Assembly (NCBI GenBank): GCA_012295275.1
Contig: CM022668.1
Span: 1,471,637 to 1,535,636 of the forward strand
Origin: Chrysomallon squamiferum
Taxonomy: Eukaryota > Mollusca > Gastropoda > Neomphalida > Peltospiridae
DNA: 64,000 bases
Direction of reading: 5' to 3'
In this document: piece by piece, positions 11,248 through 23,561 of the stretch
Numbering within the stretch: the first letter of the stretch is position 1
Layout of the letters: each line of letters opens with the position of its first letter
Program-made: the position numbers and the translations under genes
The notes under the pieces: generated by a model
Told to the model about the DNA's origin: nothing
Database searches by the model: none
The model's input: the letters and a program-made list of their open reading frames with translations, nothing else

Positions 11248-14206
11248 GTATGTTTATATGTTGTTTCGTTCAATAGTGTCCAAGTCACTTGTGTCTGTAT
11301 CATTTTATGGGCGTCATTTGGTTGGGTAAAGGGGCTGAGAACATTGTAAATTTGTAGCTATCTGGAATGATGGGAAATATATGCAATGAAAAAGGATGAA
11401 TTTAATTTATTTTAAAAATTTTAAATTAAAATATATATATAAATTATTATTATTATTATTATTATTTATTTTGTTTTTTGTTGTTTGGTCTTTTATTATA
11501 ATTTTATTTTACTTTATTGTTGTTGTTGTGGTTGTTGTTGTTAAGTTGATAATTAGCAGTGACTGTTCATCATATTTTGGTTTTCAAAGAGGTAAAACTT
11601 CATTTGACACTCTATTGCAATGCAGCAAACATCAACTGCAATTGAAAATACATAGATCTTCTGAAAGATGAGTGATGGTGTGAATGGTGTTAGATAAAAT
11701 GACAAGGCACATTTTAGATGAATCAGGTGAAATTTCTAACAAAAGAGGAAAATAGCTCAGCCAAAGCGACCACAGATGATACTGACTGATCAAATTATCC
11801 TTCATTTGTACACACCACAAATTTTTAAAATTCAGTTGATACTCATGCCACACATGTTATTTAATATCTTGCTAATTATTCTGTTGGCTGGTAAATGAAA
11901 TACATATGTTTGTAATTTCCTGTTGGGTGGGGGTTGTTTAAAAAATGACTGGAAAAAAGTCATAATCTAGTAGAGGAAAAACATCATAGGAAAAAAAGTC
12001 ACAAAATATATGGGTTTGTAGCGTATTGAATGTGGCATCATAGTATTATACATGGGGTAATTTTTAAGCTTATTGATTAGGCTAGATTAAAGAAATGGAC
12101 TTCATAATGGGTCTAGCTTGGGTTAGCTTACTGATTAGGATAGATTTAAACTAAGGGCTGCCTATTGATTTATAAAATGTCCCTGGTTAAAATGTGTTAT
12201 TCACTATATATTCTCTATCTTGCTCTTGTATCAGAAGTATGTTTAATATGGAAGTTATTCATAGCAATAAGGGTCGGAACAAAATCTGTTATGAGGGGTT
12301 CATGTATACCAAACATGCAACTTGCAAAACAAAATTGTGGTGGAAATGCATCAAAAGATCTAGTTGTAATTGTCGAGGTTCAATGATAACAGACTTACAG
12401 AGACTGGCTTGAGGACCACAGTTTGCGACACTGGCAGAATTTCATCCACCAACATTAAAATCAAAGAACATGTGTTTCATCTATCTTTCATTTCTAATAT
12501 ATTTCTTAATTTTAATAAAAATTGTGACTTTTTTCCTAGAATTGTTTAAAGACACAGTTTATATGAATCAATAGAAATTTTCTTCAGATCGCAACCAATC
12601 CAGTCTTACGAACACTTTTTGTGATATGGTTGAAATGCATGTATGCACCAAATTCTACTGCTTTTCAAAATCTGGTTCACAGATAAATATCTTAATCTGA
12701 TTGTTTTCACTGTAATGTATTAATAACAGTTGTATGATTGAGACTGTATAGAGATTTATGTTTGTCACCATTTTACAAATAGTAATATTTTTATGAAATA
12801 ATGTATTCTTTTATAGTTTTGTATCAGAAAAAATAAGCACAAAGAATTTAATATAAAATTAAACAAGAGACTTCAACAATGATGTGTAATTTGCTATCTA
12901 GAATATGTTCACATATTGTATTATCCATATAATAACATTGGCATAATTTACCTTAAACAGTTCCAGCATGTAAAACATTTCTTCACAAAAAAAGGAGAAT
13001 GGAGTTAATAGAATCAGGAAACTGTATATATATATATATATTTCACATAAATCTTTCTTTAATTCTGTATTTCTATAAATGCACTGAAATTATTTCTGTT
13101 CCTAAATAAAACTAACATTTTTGATTTTTAAATATTTTTTGAATTGCATAATCATTTGGAGTTTTGTAATGACACTGTCTATCCATGGTAGCTAAAAAGT
13201 CTTAGACTAATTAATTAATTCATTAATTATATTAAAAATAATAATAATTAAGTTTTTTGAAATTGATGTATTTGTTATAAACTGAAAGACTAAAATTGAA
13301 AATTAAAGGACTTTTTACCAAAACTATATTCTTATTAGTTTATATTATTAGTTTATTTGAGTTTTTAATAAAAACCATTTGTCACATTTCTTTGTTTTAT
13401 CAGTGCTAAGTAAACATTAATTTTTATTTCAGTCTGCCCTTGATCTGACAGCTCCAGCTAGTGATGCTCTGCTGAAGAACAGGAAGAATGCCTGGATACA
13501 GCTGGCTGGACACCCAGGTAACAATTATTGTTAGCTAGACATCTGTCACAGTGCTTGTAATGCATTAAAACAAAAGAATTAATGGTGTTTAAATGTGGTG
13601 ACTGGAAAAAAAGTCACAGGAACAAAGGTCATAAAATGTAAGGGTTTGTAGAGTACTGAATGTGGCATCATGGTTTGCATGTGGTAATTGTTAAGCTTAT
13701 TGATTAAAGAAAGAATCTTCACATTGAGTCTAGCTTGGGTTTAGCTTACAGATTAGGATAGAGGAATTTGAGGATGGTGTACTGCGAGCTGTCCTTGCTG
13801 TCTTTGGTTACAAATAAGGGATTCTTCTATCTTCTGACACAAAGCACCTGGCCTAAGGTTCAGGACTTAGGCTTGGGTCCACACTACATGGCCGAAGCTG
13901 AATTTTGCCTGTTCTGTTATATGAGGGATGCTCTTGCCATTTTGCCGTTAGATCAAACTGAGGAGGGATGGAATATCTAAAAGCTGTCATGCTGCAAGAT
14001 CCACCTAAAATCAAGGACTTACGTACTTTGATTGTACATATGTCAGTGGTTCTTTCCGACAGACTCAGCAGATAGTGCATTTGGCTGTTTGTGAATGTAT
14101 ATTTATATGTGTGAGTGTATGTATGTTTATGTGTGTGAGTGTATGTATGTTTATGTTTTTGTATGTATTTATTAATAATCTAAATTAGATAATATATATA
14201 AATTAC

Positions 14207-14237
<31 letters not shown>

Positions 14238-17200
14238 AGAAAGATAGAGAGAGACAGAGAGATAATGTTATTTAATTGTTAACGTTTTCAAAAACCTACC
14301 CCATTTATATTCAATGATGTGAATATTTATTAAATATTATGCAACATTATTTGAACACAGTTATTACATGGATAAAGGCTGCTATGAAGTATTATTATAA
14401 AACTGTTATTTGAAGATTTGTTTATTGAATTATATTTTAGGCTCCTTTGCTCCTGCAGGACCAAATACAATATGGAAAAAACGCATAGCCAAAGAAAACT
14501 ATGAGACAAAGGCATATGAAGCTTTAATGGATGATCCAAACACTGACAGCATCATTCCATGTTTCTACAGAGAAGTAGAATACAATTCTGAATGTATCCT
14601 TGGCAACAACAAAATATTTTTAATTAAAGATTACTTTTAACTGGGGTTGTACTCCTTTTTCACTTTCTGTCATTTTAAAATTTTTCAGAGATTGGCTATA
14701 TATATTTTTTTCCCTGTTTTTGTGCATTTATTAAGAGAAAAAGGAAAAAATATTTTCTAGAGGAAAATTAATTATTCTTAACTGTTTGGGTAGATAATGT
14801 TGCTATTTAAAATCATAATGATTTAGATTCTCCATTACAATTATGGATTCAAGCCATATAGAAACTGATCTGGAAAGAAATTACATGTAGCTGAGGTCCA
14901 AAAAACATCAATCATATTTTTTATCTTAACAGCTGTCAGATTTTATAGAAATTGAGGATCTTTTACAGCATTTTACTGATCCTAATATTATGGATATCAA
15001 AATGGGCAAAAGGTAAAATTGATTTGATTATTATGAACTGTATTTCACTATTAATGTATAGCTTTGTTCTTTGTTAAATGTTACCAAAGATAGCCTAGTT
15101 TCATTCAACTTTTATTTCATTTATTAGAAATAAAGATGTCCATTCTTCTTTTTTAATGCACAATAAAGATAATTCTGCTTACACAATCTCTAGTTTTATC
15201 AAATAAATTTTATTAGCCCTTTAGGCCTTTACTTGGCTTTCAAAAAAGATTTATATTTTCAGAAATCAGCCATAGTTTTTCATACATGTCTATTGTTAAT
15301 TTCTAATAATGTTATAACATGTCCGTGCATTTTAAATTCTAAACACATTTTGTTCTGTTGTACCATATCAGTAGGGACATTTCTTTGTGACAATGTATCT
15401 AATTAGCAACTAATAATAATTATTTTGATTTCTGCAAAATATTTATATGTGTTATGATCATATTATCGGGTTTACTAAAAATGAAGAAAACATTTCTTAT
15501 TAACTTTGCATGATATATATTAGTAGAAATGTAGAAAGAGAAAGAAAATAGCTTCATAACTTTTTACATTTGCAGAACATTTCTTGAATCTGAAGTGAAA
15601 AATCCAGTACTACGTAAAGATTTGTATGAGAAGATGGTGGCCTTAGACCCTAATGCTCCCACAGCAGAGGAACGACAAAACCAGGCAATCACCAAACTCA
15701 GATATATGCAGGTGTGTTTTAAAACAGATATCTGTCCATCTGACACTTAATTATAAACCTATTTAGATTTGGTTTATACTGGTTTATAATTAGGAAGTAT
15801 ACAAAGAAACAGTTATTTTGAAGCTTGATAATTCTTTTCAATTTAAAATTTAAGTTTTTAAATTTCTTCCAAGTAATTAAAATAACAACAACTATATATT
15901 AATTAACTAAATCCTGTATATAGATACAACAACATCCATACAAAATGTAATAATAATAATAAACCTAAATTTGTTTTTTTTTCAGCTGGTTTATTCATAA
16001 ATTTCAAACACAGATGATAATTTTTACTTTGCTAACAAAATTTGTTTCTTGATTTTCAGTTTCGTGAGCAAGAAAGTTCAACAGCAGATTTAGGTTTTAG
16101 AATTGAAGGCATTAGGGTAAGTACTGTAAGAAATACTGAGAATGGTGTTCTTTACTTTTACATAGCATTTCTTAGAACCATGTTTCTTGTCTATTGGTCA
16201 TTTATTCAGTAACATTTTGTTTAATATATATGTTGTAACAGTAAAATAGAGTATTTAAAATATATATATAGATATATTTTTTTTATTTTTTTTATTTTTT
16301 TTATTTTTTTTTTTTTGCAAATTCTTTATTTTCAAAGTCCAGATGAACTGCCATGGTAAAACAGTTTCAAAATACAAAAACATTCTATATCTGTGATAAG
16401 TTACAATTCACAAAACTCAGGTATGGTTCATATGTGAGTTGCTGATGCTGGACAGTTCAATTTTTTTCTTTTAATAATTGATTTTAAAGTTATGTAAGTG
16501 TTCCAAAATAAGTGTTTTTATTATTACAGAGAGCTGGTGAAATGCCAAACACAAATCTAAAGAAAGTTAAAACCAAGGAGCAGGTATTTTAATTTTAATA
16601 ATTTTTTTTTTTTAAACTTTGATCTATAGTTACTGTTCTTTGGTGTATTCCATTATATAACTAGTGAAAACAAATGTAATTATACTATTCACAGTCATAT
16701 TTCAGAGTAAAATCAAAAATATTTTTATCTATAATATTTTTTTTTCCTTCATGGTAATTGTAGAAGCAAATATGTAAAACAAATTAAATTTGTGAAACAC
16801 AGGGAAATGGATTATTTTCAGTAAAATCATTTTAGAATAGATCACTGCAATTTTCATGATTATACACAAAAGTGATTTTGAAAAGTCTACTTGTATAATG
16901 AATATCTGCTGTGTATTTCTAGTTAAATGTTTGGCACTTAAACTTTGTAGACACTTTTTTTGTAATCTTTTCACTTTTTAAAATGTAATCAAGGAGTTTT
17001 TTGTTTCCTTTTTAGGTAGCAAAAGTTATCACACAGTTTTTAGGGTCAAGCAAAGCATTGCCAGCAATATATCATCGTCTCTGTGATATAAGACATAGAT
17101 TTGAAAGTTCACAGTTTTTCACTACACATGAGGTAAATATTATTAATGAAAAATTAAGTTACAAGTACTTGTAGTTTCAGTGAAAACAAACATAGTAATT

Positions 17201-17838
17201 ATATTATAGGCTATTCCTTTGTGCTGTAGAATACTAATTTATCAAATTAAAGCCAAAACTTAAATTTTCTCCATTATTAAAAATCTACCAAAAAAAAATA
17301 AAAAATGATATGAAATTTTCAAAAGTCTGTGCATATAAATTCAAAGATAAAAAAAAAAAAATCATAAAAATCTTGGATGTGTGAACTGATTCATTTAATG
17401 ATACATTTAATTTTGTATGTTTATTTTAGATTATTGGAAGTTCACTGCTTATTATGTATGACAAAAATGATAAATCAGGTGTTTGGATGATAGACTTTGC
17501 CAAAACAATTCCAGTAGAAGCAGGAATGGTTTTAAATCACCGATCACCATGGCAACTAGGCAACCATGAAGATGGTTATCTGAATGGATTGGATAGTTTG
17601 ATAGAAGTGAGGCTTTATTTATTATTTATTTTATTTTTAAAGAAGATAATGTTTATATCTGTGAAGTCTAGATTTTTCTATGAAGATTGTTTACTATTAA
17701 AACGAAGAAGATAAAATATATTAATAATCAGTATTTTATAAGCTGTTTATTCACTGATTGTTTTATTAAAGTTTATTTTCTTTTGTTTAGATTTGTGAAG
17801 ATTTGCTTAGAGAGCAGAATTCAAATATAACGACTTGA
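10747..17838 (+). CDS. IP3K: Inositol 1,4,5-trisphosphate 3-kinase, 10 coding exons, 466 aa
   Basis: The enzyme phosphorylates Ins(1,4,5)P3 to Ins(1,3,4,5)P4, ending or reshaping IP3-driven calcium release in the cytoplasm. Joined exons are 10747-11247, 13433-13517, 14441-14593, 14940-15012, 15576-15711, 16060-16116, 16530-16583, 17016-17132, 17430-17606 and 17791-17838, all with GT..AG borders and consistent phase. The IPK-family signature P-x-x-x-D-x-K-x-G is seen as PNIMDIKMG (residues 261-269), SSLL at 396-399, and the metal-binding IDFAKT with Asp414. Also conserved are [10 protein letters not shown] and [15 protein letters not shown]. The length is close to vertebrate ITPKA (about 460 aa). 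The N-terminal 167 residues are not conserved in any way I recognise, except that MGC could be acylated. The start is ATG 10747, with an in-frame TGA at 10732 and strong context (A at -3, G at +4). The gene converges on the spectraplakin. The family is certain; the first exon is well supported by its long open frame and donor, but not proven. Confidence 0.93.
11945..12150 (+). repeat. Dispersed repeat, copy 1
   Basis: Shares with 13598-13765 a diverged run of matching blocks: tgactggaaaaaa-gtca, gggtttgtag, gaatgtggcatca, taagcttattgatta and gtctagcttgggtt. Same orientation. Probably a fragment of a transposon or SINE; directly precedes the FLYWCH relic. Confidence 0.75.
12250..12480 (+). pseudogene. 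Relic of a FLYWCH-type zinc finger in IP3K intron 1
   Basis: The frame from 12250 reads [20 protein letters not shown], then [20 protein letters not shown]. It has the FLYWCH layout: a G-F-x-Y strand, a W-x-C-x5-C pair and a terminal T/D region. It is interrupted by TGA at 12410 and continues as [14 protein letters not shown], which resembles the His-containing module end. FLYWCH fingers are common in Mutator-like transposases, so this is probably transposon debris. It lacks a start and any flanking transposase core. Confidence 0.45.
13433..13517 (+). CDS. IP3K: IP3K exon 2: start of catalytic domain
   Basis: The exon encodes [18 protein letters not shown] then [11 protein letters not shown], matching the W-x-x-L-x-GH-x-G start of the IP3 3-kinase fold. 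The acceptor is tttcag at 13432. It starts in phase 0 and ends one base into a Gly codon. Confidence 0.92.
13598..13765 (+). repeat. Dispersed repeat, copy 2
   Basis: Second copy of the repeat at 11945-12150, in IP3K intron 2 just after exon 2. The following 300 bases (to about 14080) are richer in G+C than the surrounding intron and may be the rest of the same insertion; I recognise no coding domain in them. Confidence 0.75.
14441..14593 (+). CDS. IP3K: IP3K exon 3: ATP-binding N-lobe
   Basis: Encodes [15 protein letters not shown] and [18 protein letters not shown], the N-lobe containing the ATP-contacting Lys and the 'L-x-x-D-x-L-x-x-x-V-P-x-[YF]' region. The donor is aat|gtatcc. Confidence 0.92.
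14940..15012 (+). CDS. IP3K: IP3K exon 4: PxxxDxKxG signature
   Basis: Reads YFIEIEDLL, then [11 protein letters not shown], the IPK-family signature. The acceptor used is the second of two AGs (gtcag at 14939). The upstream AG at 14932 would run into an in-frame TGA. Confidence 0.93.
15576..15711 (+). CDS. IP3K: IP3K exon 5: IP3-binding insert region
   Basis: Encodes [25 protein letters not shown] and ITKLRYMQ. It aligns with the vertebrate helical IP3-binding lobe (TYLEEEL...LRKDMYKKMLAVDPEAPT). Confidence 0.94.
16060..16116 (+). CDS. IP3K: IP3K exon 6: LGFRIEGI segment
   Basis: Nineteen codons, [19 protein letters not shown], matching the strongly conserved TLGFRIEGI motif of IP3 3-kinases. 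It starts and ends in phase 0, bounded by tttcag and gtaagt. Confidence 0.94.
16530..16583 (+). CDS. IP3K: IP3K exon 7
   Basis: Eighteen codons, [18 protein letters not shown], corresponding to the 'K-x-x-D-x-x-T-x-F-K-x-x-x-x-x-EQV' linker of the family. Phase 0 on both sides. Confidence 0.9.
17016..17132 (+). CDS. IP3K: IP3K exon 8
   Basis: Encodes VAKVITQFL...[21 protein letters not shown], matching the family helix ending in 'L-x-x-I-R-x-x-x-E-x-S-x-F-F-x-x-H-E'. Phase 0 on both sides. Confidence 0.93.
17430..17606 (+). CDS. IP3K: IP3K exon 9: SSLL and metal-binding Asp
   Basis: Encodes [21 protein letters not shown] and [15 protein letters not shown]. It contains the SSLL motif and the catalytic Asp of IDFAKT that coordinates Mg-ATP. 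Donor gaa|gtgagg. Confidence 0.95.
17791..17838 (+). CDS. IP3K: IP3K exon 10: C-terminus and stop
   Basis: Encodes [15 protein letters not shown] followed by TGA at 17836-17838. Acceptor gtttag at 17790. Confidence 0.92.
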   Translation: MCEDLLREQNSNITT

Positions 17839-20433
17839 AAATAAGACTGTTTTTACGAGGTCATTTTCTAACACCAGGAACAAATGTGTCAAGGAGAAAT
17901 GAATTTTGGTTGACTGTGTTTTGCAGCAGATGCATTTTGTTACGTTGTTTTGTTGACCAAGTTTCAGTTTGTGTGCAGTGACCATTCCTGCTAGCAGCTC
18001 ATTATTCCATAAGAAAAGGAAGTTCTGGATGATTCCCATGGATTTTCTATTACAGAAACAACAGTTTTCTACCTCGTGTCATCTGAGATAAGGCAAGAAA
18101 ATAAACTACTGCATCATTGTTATAAACAGCATACTGAACTTAAGATATATTTATATTTAGTAACCTTTATTTTAAGTCTCCTACGTTCATGAATGAAAGC
18201 TTCTTTCACAATCACCCAAGTGGTTGTCTGTTTTTGTTTTGTTTTCTGAAACTGTAGACATTTTAAGTTATTTAACTATTCTTATTAAATATCGTGAAGT
18301 TTCGCTGGTTCCTGAAATCATTGTCAATTGATTGTTACAGTTTTGTTTTTACATTCTTATTTGTAACTTGTGTAAGACTATTTAATTTACTGATTTTAAA
18401 AACCGAAACTTTTTATTTCTAAATTTCATAGTTAAAATATTTTAGTGAGACAGTTAGTTATTATTACATTTTAAAAATTATTCCATGACCATTGAATAAT
18501 TGAAGTGGAATTTAAAATTAAAATAAATTTTTAAAAAAACCCAAAAACAAAAACATTTTTTTTATATTTTATATTATATTTTTGTATGATACTACACCTA
18601 ATCATTCCCTTTTATAAAAATAACTGTTATATATTTATTTGTGAACATTATTTGTTTAAATGTTTGATTCATAACACTACTGGAACAAAATATAAAAGTG
18701 CCAAACTTGTTTAATGGTTTTTAAAATAACTAAATCGTTGTTTTAACAAAGCATTATAGTGTATTTTCTTACTTGTTATTATTACTAAGAATTAGTATTT
18801 GTAACTTTGTCATTCTTAGAGCCGATACCATTATAGTTCTAATATTTATGTCTGAAATTATATATATGCGATATCATCTCCATTATAATTTTTATCTGAC
18901 GAAATTCCAAGAAGAAGAATGTTTCACCAGCATAGAAAACTATGACATCACACATTTTAAAGTTACTGTAAAATATCATCACAGTTTAGAGAAAGTCTCT
19001 TTTCCATACAAATGAAAGAAATTGTCACCGTTGTCATGACAAACAGGAAAAAGGATTAAAATAGAATTTGTAATATACCTAAGCTTAAAACAATGAATAA
19101 CAAGAGCAAAACTATCTAGAATCCATATTAGAATTTATTGTTAAGTATACAGGAGAATAATTTTCAGATATAAATGAAGATGTACAGTGTTTCTATAACT
19201 AAATAACTCAACAAAACAAATATTTATTTTTTGGTACTTTGCTATTGGATCTAAGTGAAATCAATTGTTCTTTCTGAGAATACACAGTAATTGTTATTGT
19301 AATATGATTGATAATTTAGATTGTTATTGTACATGTCTGACAAAACTAATAAATAAAGCTAGTGTTTACTGATTGCTTCCCTGAGAATGTTTAGTTATTT
19401 TCTAAACAAAATTTTTTATTGCAAAAGGAAATTTTATTTTGTACTTTGAAAACTCAAGTTTCAGGAAATTTGATATTCCATTTCCAGTTTACAAAATACA
19501 TATTAAATTTTATAACATGCCTACATGCAAGGTCAGATTTGAAATCCTTGACCACTTCTTTTTCCAGTGATGTAAAGTTTGTCTATTTAGATTATATATA
19601 TACACATGTAATGTTAATAACTAGTCTTGTATATCATCCTTGCTGGCTGGTCCAGTTACATATATATAAATTTAATATATAAATTTGCTTTTGCTTTCAT
19701 AATATCATACTTCAGTTATAATTTCAAATTAGAAATGTGTAATGTTTTTATTTACAATATATTGGGCTTGAGGTGTGTTTAAAGCTATCTATCTATCTGT
19801 CTAGAAATCAGGTACTATTGAAATAAGTGTAGTTTTACAAAACAGAGAGCAAAACATCCAACAAACTTTGATAGCTTTTGTAACAACTCTTTAACCAGCT
19901 TGGCTGACACCCATTCAGTGATGTACTTTTCACGTTACTGCTCTTGTATGTTTAATTCTGGGTTACAGTTTCTTTTTGATTGGTCATAAAAGTGTGTAGT
20001 TGAAATTTAGGAGTTATCTTTCTTTATTCATCTACTGTTCATATTTAATTAACCCCTTTTGATGTAGTCATTGAAATGTTTTTAATTTTTTTTTAACACA
20101 CACGTACACAACACACATACAAAAGACACACACAGCATACAGTCACACTCAAATTAATCAGTCTTTTACTAAATTGTAATAAAATACATGTATATTTTTT
20201 CAGGTAATAAATGTAATACTGTTTTGTATCATACGTTGTAGTCCCAGGTGAAACCAGTGATTAAAAACTTTTACTGTAACCGATCTTAATAAAAAATTTC
20301 CTTTAACAATACATACAGATGCCTGATATTTATTAGGATAAATCCAAATTACTTGTTTCATCTGTATTTTGTTAATTACACAGTCTAATATAAAATGGCA
20401 ACTATGTGAGATTTTAATTTACATAATCAGTTT

Positions 20434-20465
<32 letters not shown>

Positions 20466-20932
20466 GTAAAAAATATAATAGAAAATGTTTTTAAAATTAT
20501 ACTTTAAAGTAACAACATTTTGTTTGTTCATGTCTGTAAGATTTTTCTCTGTAACCAAAGTGATATTATTATACAAAAAAAAATTAATATCAAAATGTCC
20601 AGCGATACACTGGTATTTTAGAATAAATGAATTACAAACTTCCATGTTAAAATGTGGTTGACAGGGTTATTTGGATTGTCTAGTGAGTTCAAGCTATATT
20701 ATTTTGTGTCCAGTTTCAATTTATAATAGTGAAAATAACAACAACAACAACAACAACATGTTTTATGATCATTAGCTGAAAATGATTAAGAAAAAATACG
20801 ACGGGTATAAAGATACATTAATAATCAGTTTGGGTTTTATCCCGACACAGTACATATATACATATGAATAAGTCTAATATTTTACACATTACACATTTTA
20901 AAATATTTTGCTGACACTGTACTTTGACAAAT

Positions 20933-20964
<32 letters not shown>

Positions 20965-23217
20965 TTATATTTATTTTGCCAGTGAATATCAGACAGATAA
21001 AACATTTAAATATTGATGGGTTTTTTTGCTGTTCTTTTGTCATGTTTTTGTTTTTCATGCATTGCTTTGTTGTTTTCTAAGCAGGTAATTTGCCATATCT
21101 GTAATTAAAACAATACATTTCTGTTCTTGTGTTTGTCTTTCTGTATACAAAACTAATTTGTGTTTGGAGATAGGTAAGATCAAACTCCATTTTTTTTCCC
21201 CTCTTTTTTTTTAAAGAAGAAAATATAAATTTTCATTTACATCAGGAAATTTAAAGAAATGTAAAATCATTAGATTTTAATGAGTCAGTTTATTACAGAT
21301 GAGGAAAACAAAGAAATTGCTTTGGAAGTTCTGTAGCAATTAATTCTCAACAATCAATTTCTCCTGGTGTTCCTACTGCCTTGTTAGATGCATCCAGTAA
21401 ATCTGTTTGATCTTGGTCTGTTTAATGCAAATTACAGCATAATCAAATTTCAAACTCAAAATGTATTTATTAATTGTATACTGTGGGATATTTGGTACCA
21501 ATTTCTTTATAAGGTCTTTGCCACTCTACAATGGTATTGAAACAGAAGACAACCATTTAAAATTTTCCATATATGTTTTAATATGCTGATATAATCACAT
21601 AATGTTTTGTACATGATGACAATGATGATGATGATAAACTAAGATATGAAAATATTTTAACATTCCATACAAGATCTATGCCTTACTAATTATAAAAATA
21701 TTTTTTTTTTGCCTGAATGTCTCAAAATATTATAGACTTAAATAATAATCTTATTACAGGTGCCTAATGTTTGCCAGAAAATTGTGCAAATATATCTCCC
21801 CTGTGTTATTACTAATAAATATAATTTAATAATAATAATAATAATAATAATAATAGGATTAGTATATACATCAAAATCATGTTTTCAATAATATTTCTTT
21901 TCTGAACTTAATCTATAGCATAAGCAATATTAAAAATTTAAGTTTTTAAACATCAGTTTATACTTAATTAAAATTTCCGAGATGATGTTGTACCAAGAAC
22001 TTGATGAAAATTATAATTTGAAGTAATGTACTGCATACATTTTTTAAACAAAAGAATAAATTCTTTTGATCTGAAAACTTAAAAATGGCAGTTAAAAAGT
22101 AATAAACATGAAAGAATGACTGATGAAAAACATGTAAATATATTAATTCCCAAACATTTTAGATTATTTAAAAAAGTGTTTTCATTTAAATGGAATGTTT
22201 AATAGTAGACTTAACTCCAAGTTAGTAAACATTTATAAAGTTTTTTTGAATGGCCTAACCAATATATATTTCAGATGTAACTTTAAAAACAAAAAAGTTT
22301 TTTGTTAAGATGAAGTTATTTTTCTAATCTTATTAAGGTGCCTATGAAAATATAATTTTTTATCCATTCAGAAAACAAACATTTTATTACATAAATAGAA
22401 AATGGTTACTGGAAATAGCATCATCTAAAAATGTCATATATAATTTAGTACTTGCATACATTTAATAATTTTAAAGCTTATTAGAAATTATATTTGGACC
22501 CTGTACCCTAATAAAAGAATTTAAAAAATAATAATTTAAAAAATGATGGAAATGCAAATAAATATTTGCTAGATGATAAACTACTCCAATGATATATATA
22601 ATCTCCAGTTTGATTAATGGCTTATAAATGCAGTATAAAACTTGGAATGTTTAACTTGTGTAAATATAATATCTATGATATCTGTCATAATTTAAAATTA
22701 CATATTGCTGTTAGAAAGTGAGACGTTCACAGTTGAGATCTCACCAGTAAAATTCCATAGACAGCTTACTAGTAATGCTACAGTTAGGTAATGCTTACAA
22801 ACATCCAGTGTTTGCTTTGTAGCATTTCAAAATAAACATTGGTAAGACATTTTTGTTACAAGTTTTTAGCAAATGAACATCTAACCATTCTTGAGAATGA
22901 GTTTTAATGTTAGAAATGATTTCACATTTCTCAGCATGCCAAATACTACCCAAACACCCACATAAACATTAAAACATTTATATCCAATCTTTTTTATTTT
23001 TATTTGTTGAATAGATTTAAACCAACCAATGTAAAAACTGTCATTTTTGTTTCCCATCTTGTAATATTTTTATCACTATATTTACATAAATTGTTTTTCT
23101 TTTAATGAGCTTTAGCTGAAGGTATTTCAGTCCAACCAGTGGACAAAATTATTTTTAAAATTTCTTTAAGTAACATTTTCTAAATGGTCTTTGGTTGACA
23201 TGCATTTGATACAGAAA
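17839..23217. other. Convergent intergenic region holding both 3' UTRs
   Basis: No coding exon seen. + strand candidate poly(A) signals AATAAA lie near 18100, 18524 and 19349 (aataaataaagct). On the - strand, AATAAA for the spectraplakin lies near 22993-23004. I cannot tell which are used. The rest is AT-rich with a TA run at 20443-20464 and an (AAT)n run at 21828-21854. Confidence 0.5.
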
Positions 23218-23561
23218 TTATCTCCAGCCAGTGGGAGGAGCTTTTGGCTGAGTAGGAGTGGAAGGCAATCTGCGAGTTCTCATCCCCTTCGTTGGAGTTG
23301 TGCTTCCAGGTCTCTGTGGGGTTGATGTGGTCCGAGGAGAGAACGGTGTTGTAGGGGTGGTTGGTCTTGATCGTGGCGTCGACCCAAACGATGAGGTTGG
23401 GGTTGGAGTTTTTGATCTCTGAACGTAGCTACTAGAATTTCTTCTTGGTGTAGATGAACTTTGACCTGGTGTCGGAGTTCGTGGGTTTCTGTTCTGGTTT
23501 GATGCTAGACTGGATGATGATGAACTGATTCGTTTTGATCGACTCAGACTTCCAGTCGATC
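23218..23561 (-). CDS. MACF1: Spectraplakin exon AQ (C-terminal tail and stop)
   Basis: A basic Ser/Thr/Pro-rich tail: [15 protein letters not shown], then many TP and PRS motifs ([31 protein letters not shown]), ending [11 protein letters not shown] and TAA. Such tails bind the microtubule lattice electrostatically. I find no S-x-[IL]-P EB1-binding motif in it. Acceptor tatgtag at 23562. Confidence 0.93.

Noticed and set aside
11248-11349. Open frame continuing past IP3K exon 1
   Set aside because: The extra 33 residues are hydrophobic and follow a good gtatgt donor whose phase fits exon 2, so this is intron sequence. An unspliced secreted or membrane product is not supported.
13768-14080. 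Short open frames in IP3K intron 2
   Set aside because: The sequence is unusual in composition, but neither strand shows a domain, splice-bounded exon or tRNA-like A/B boxes that I can support.
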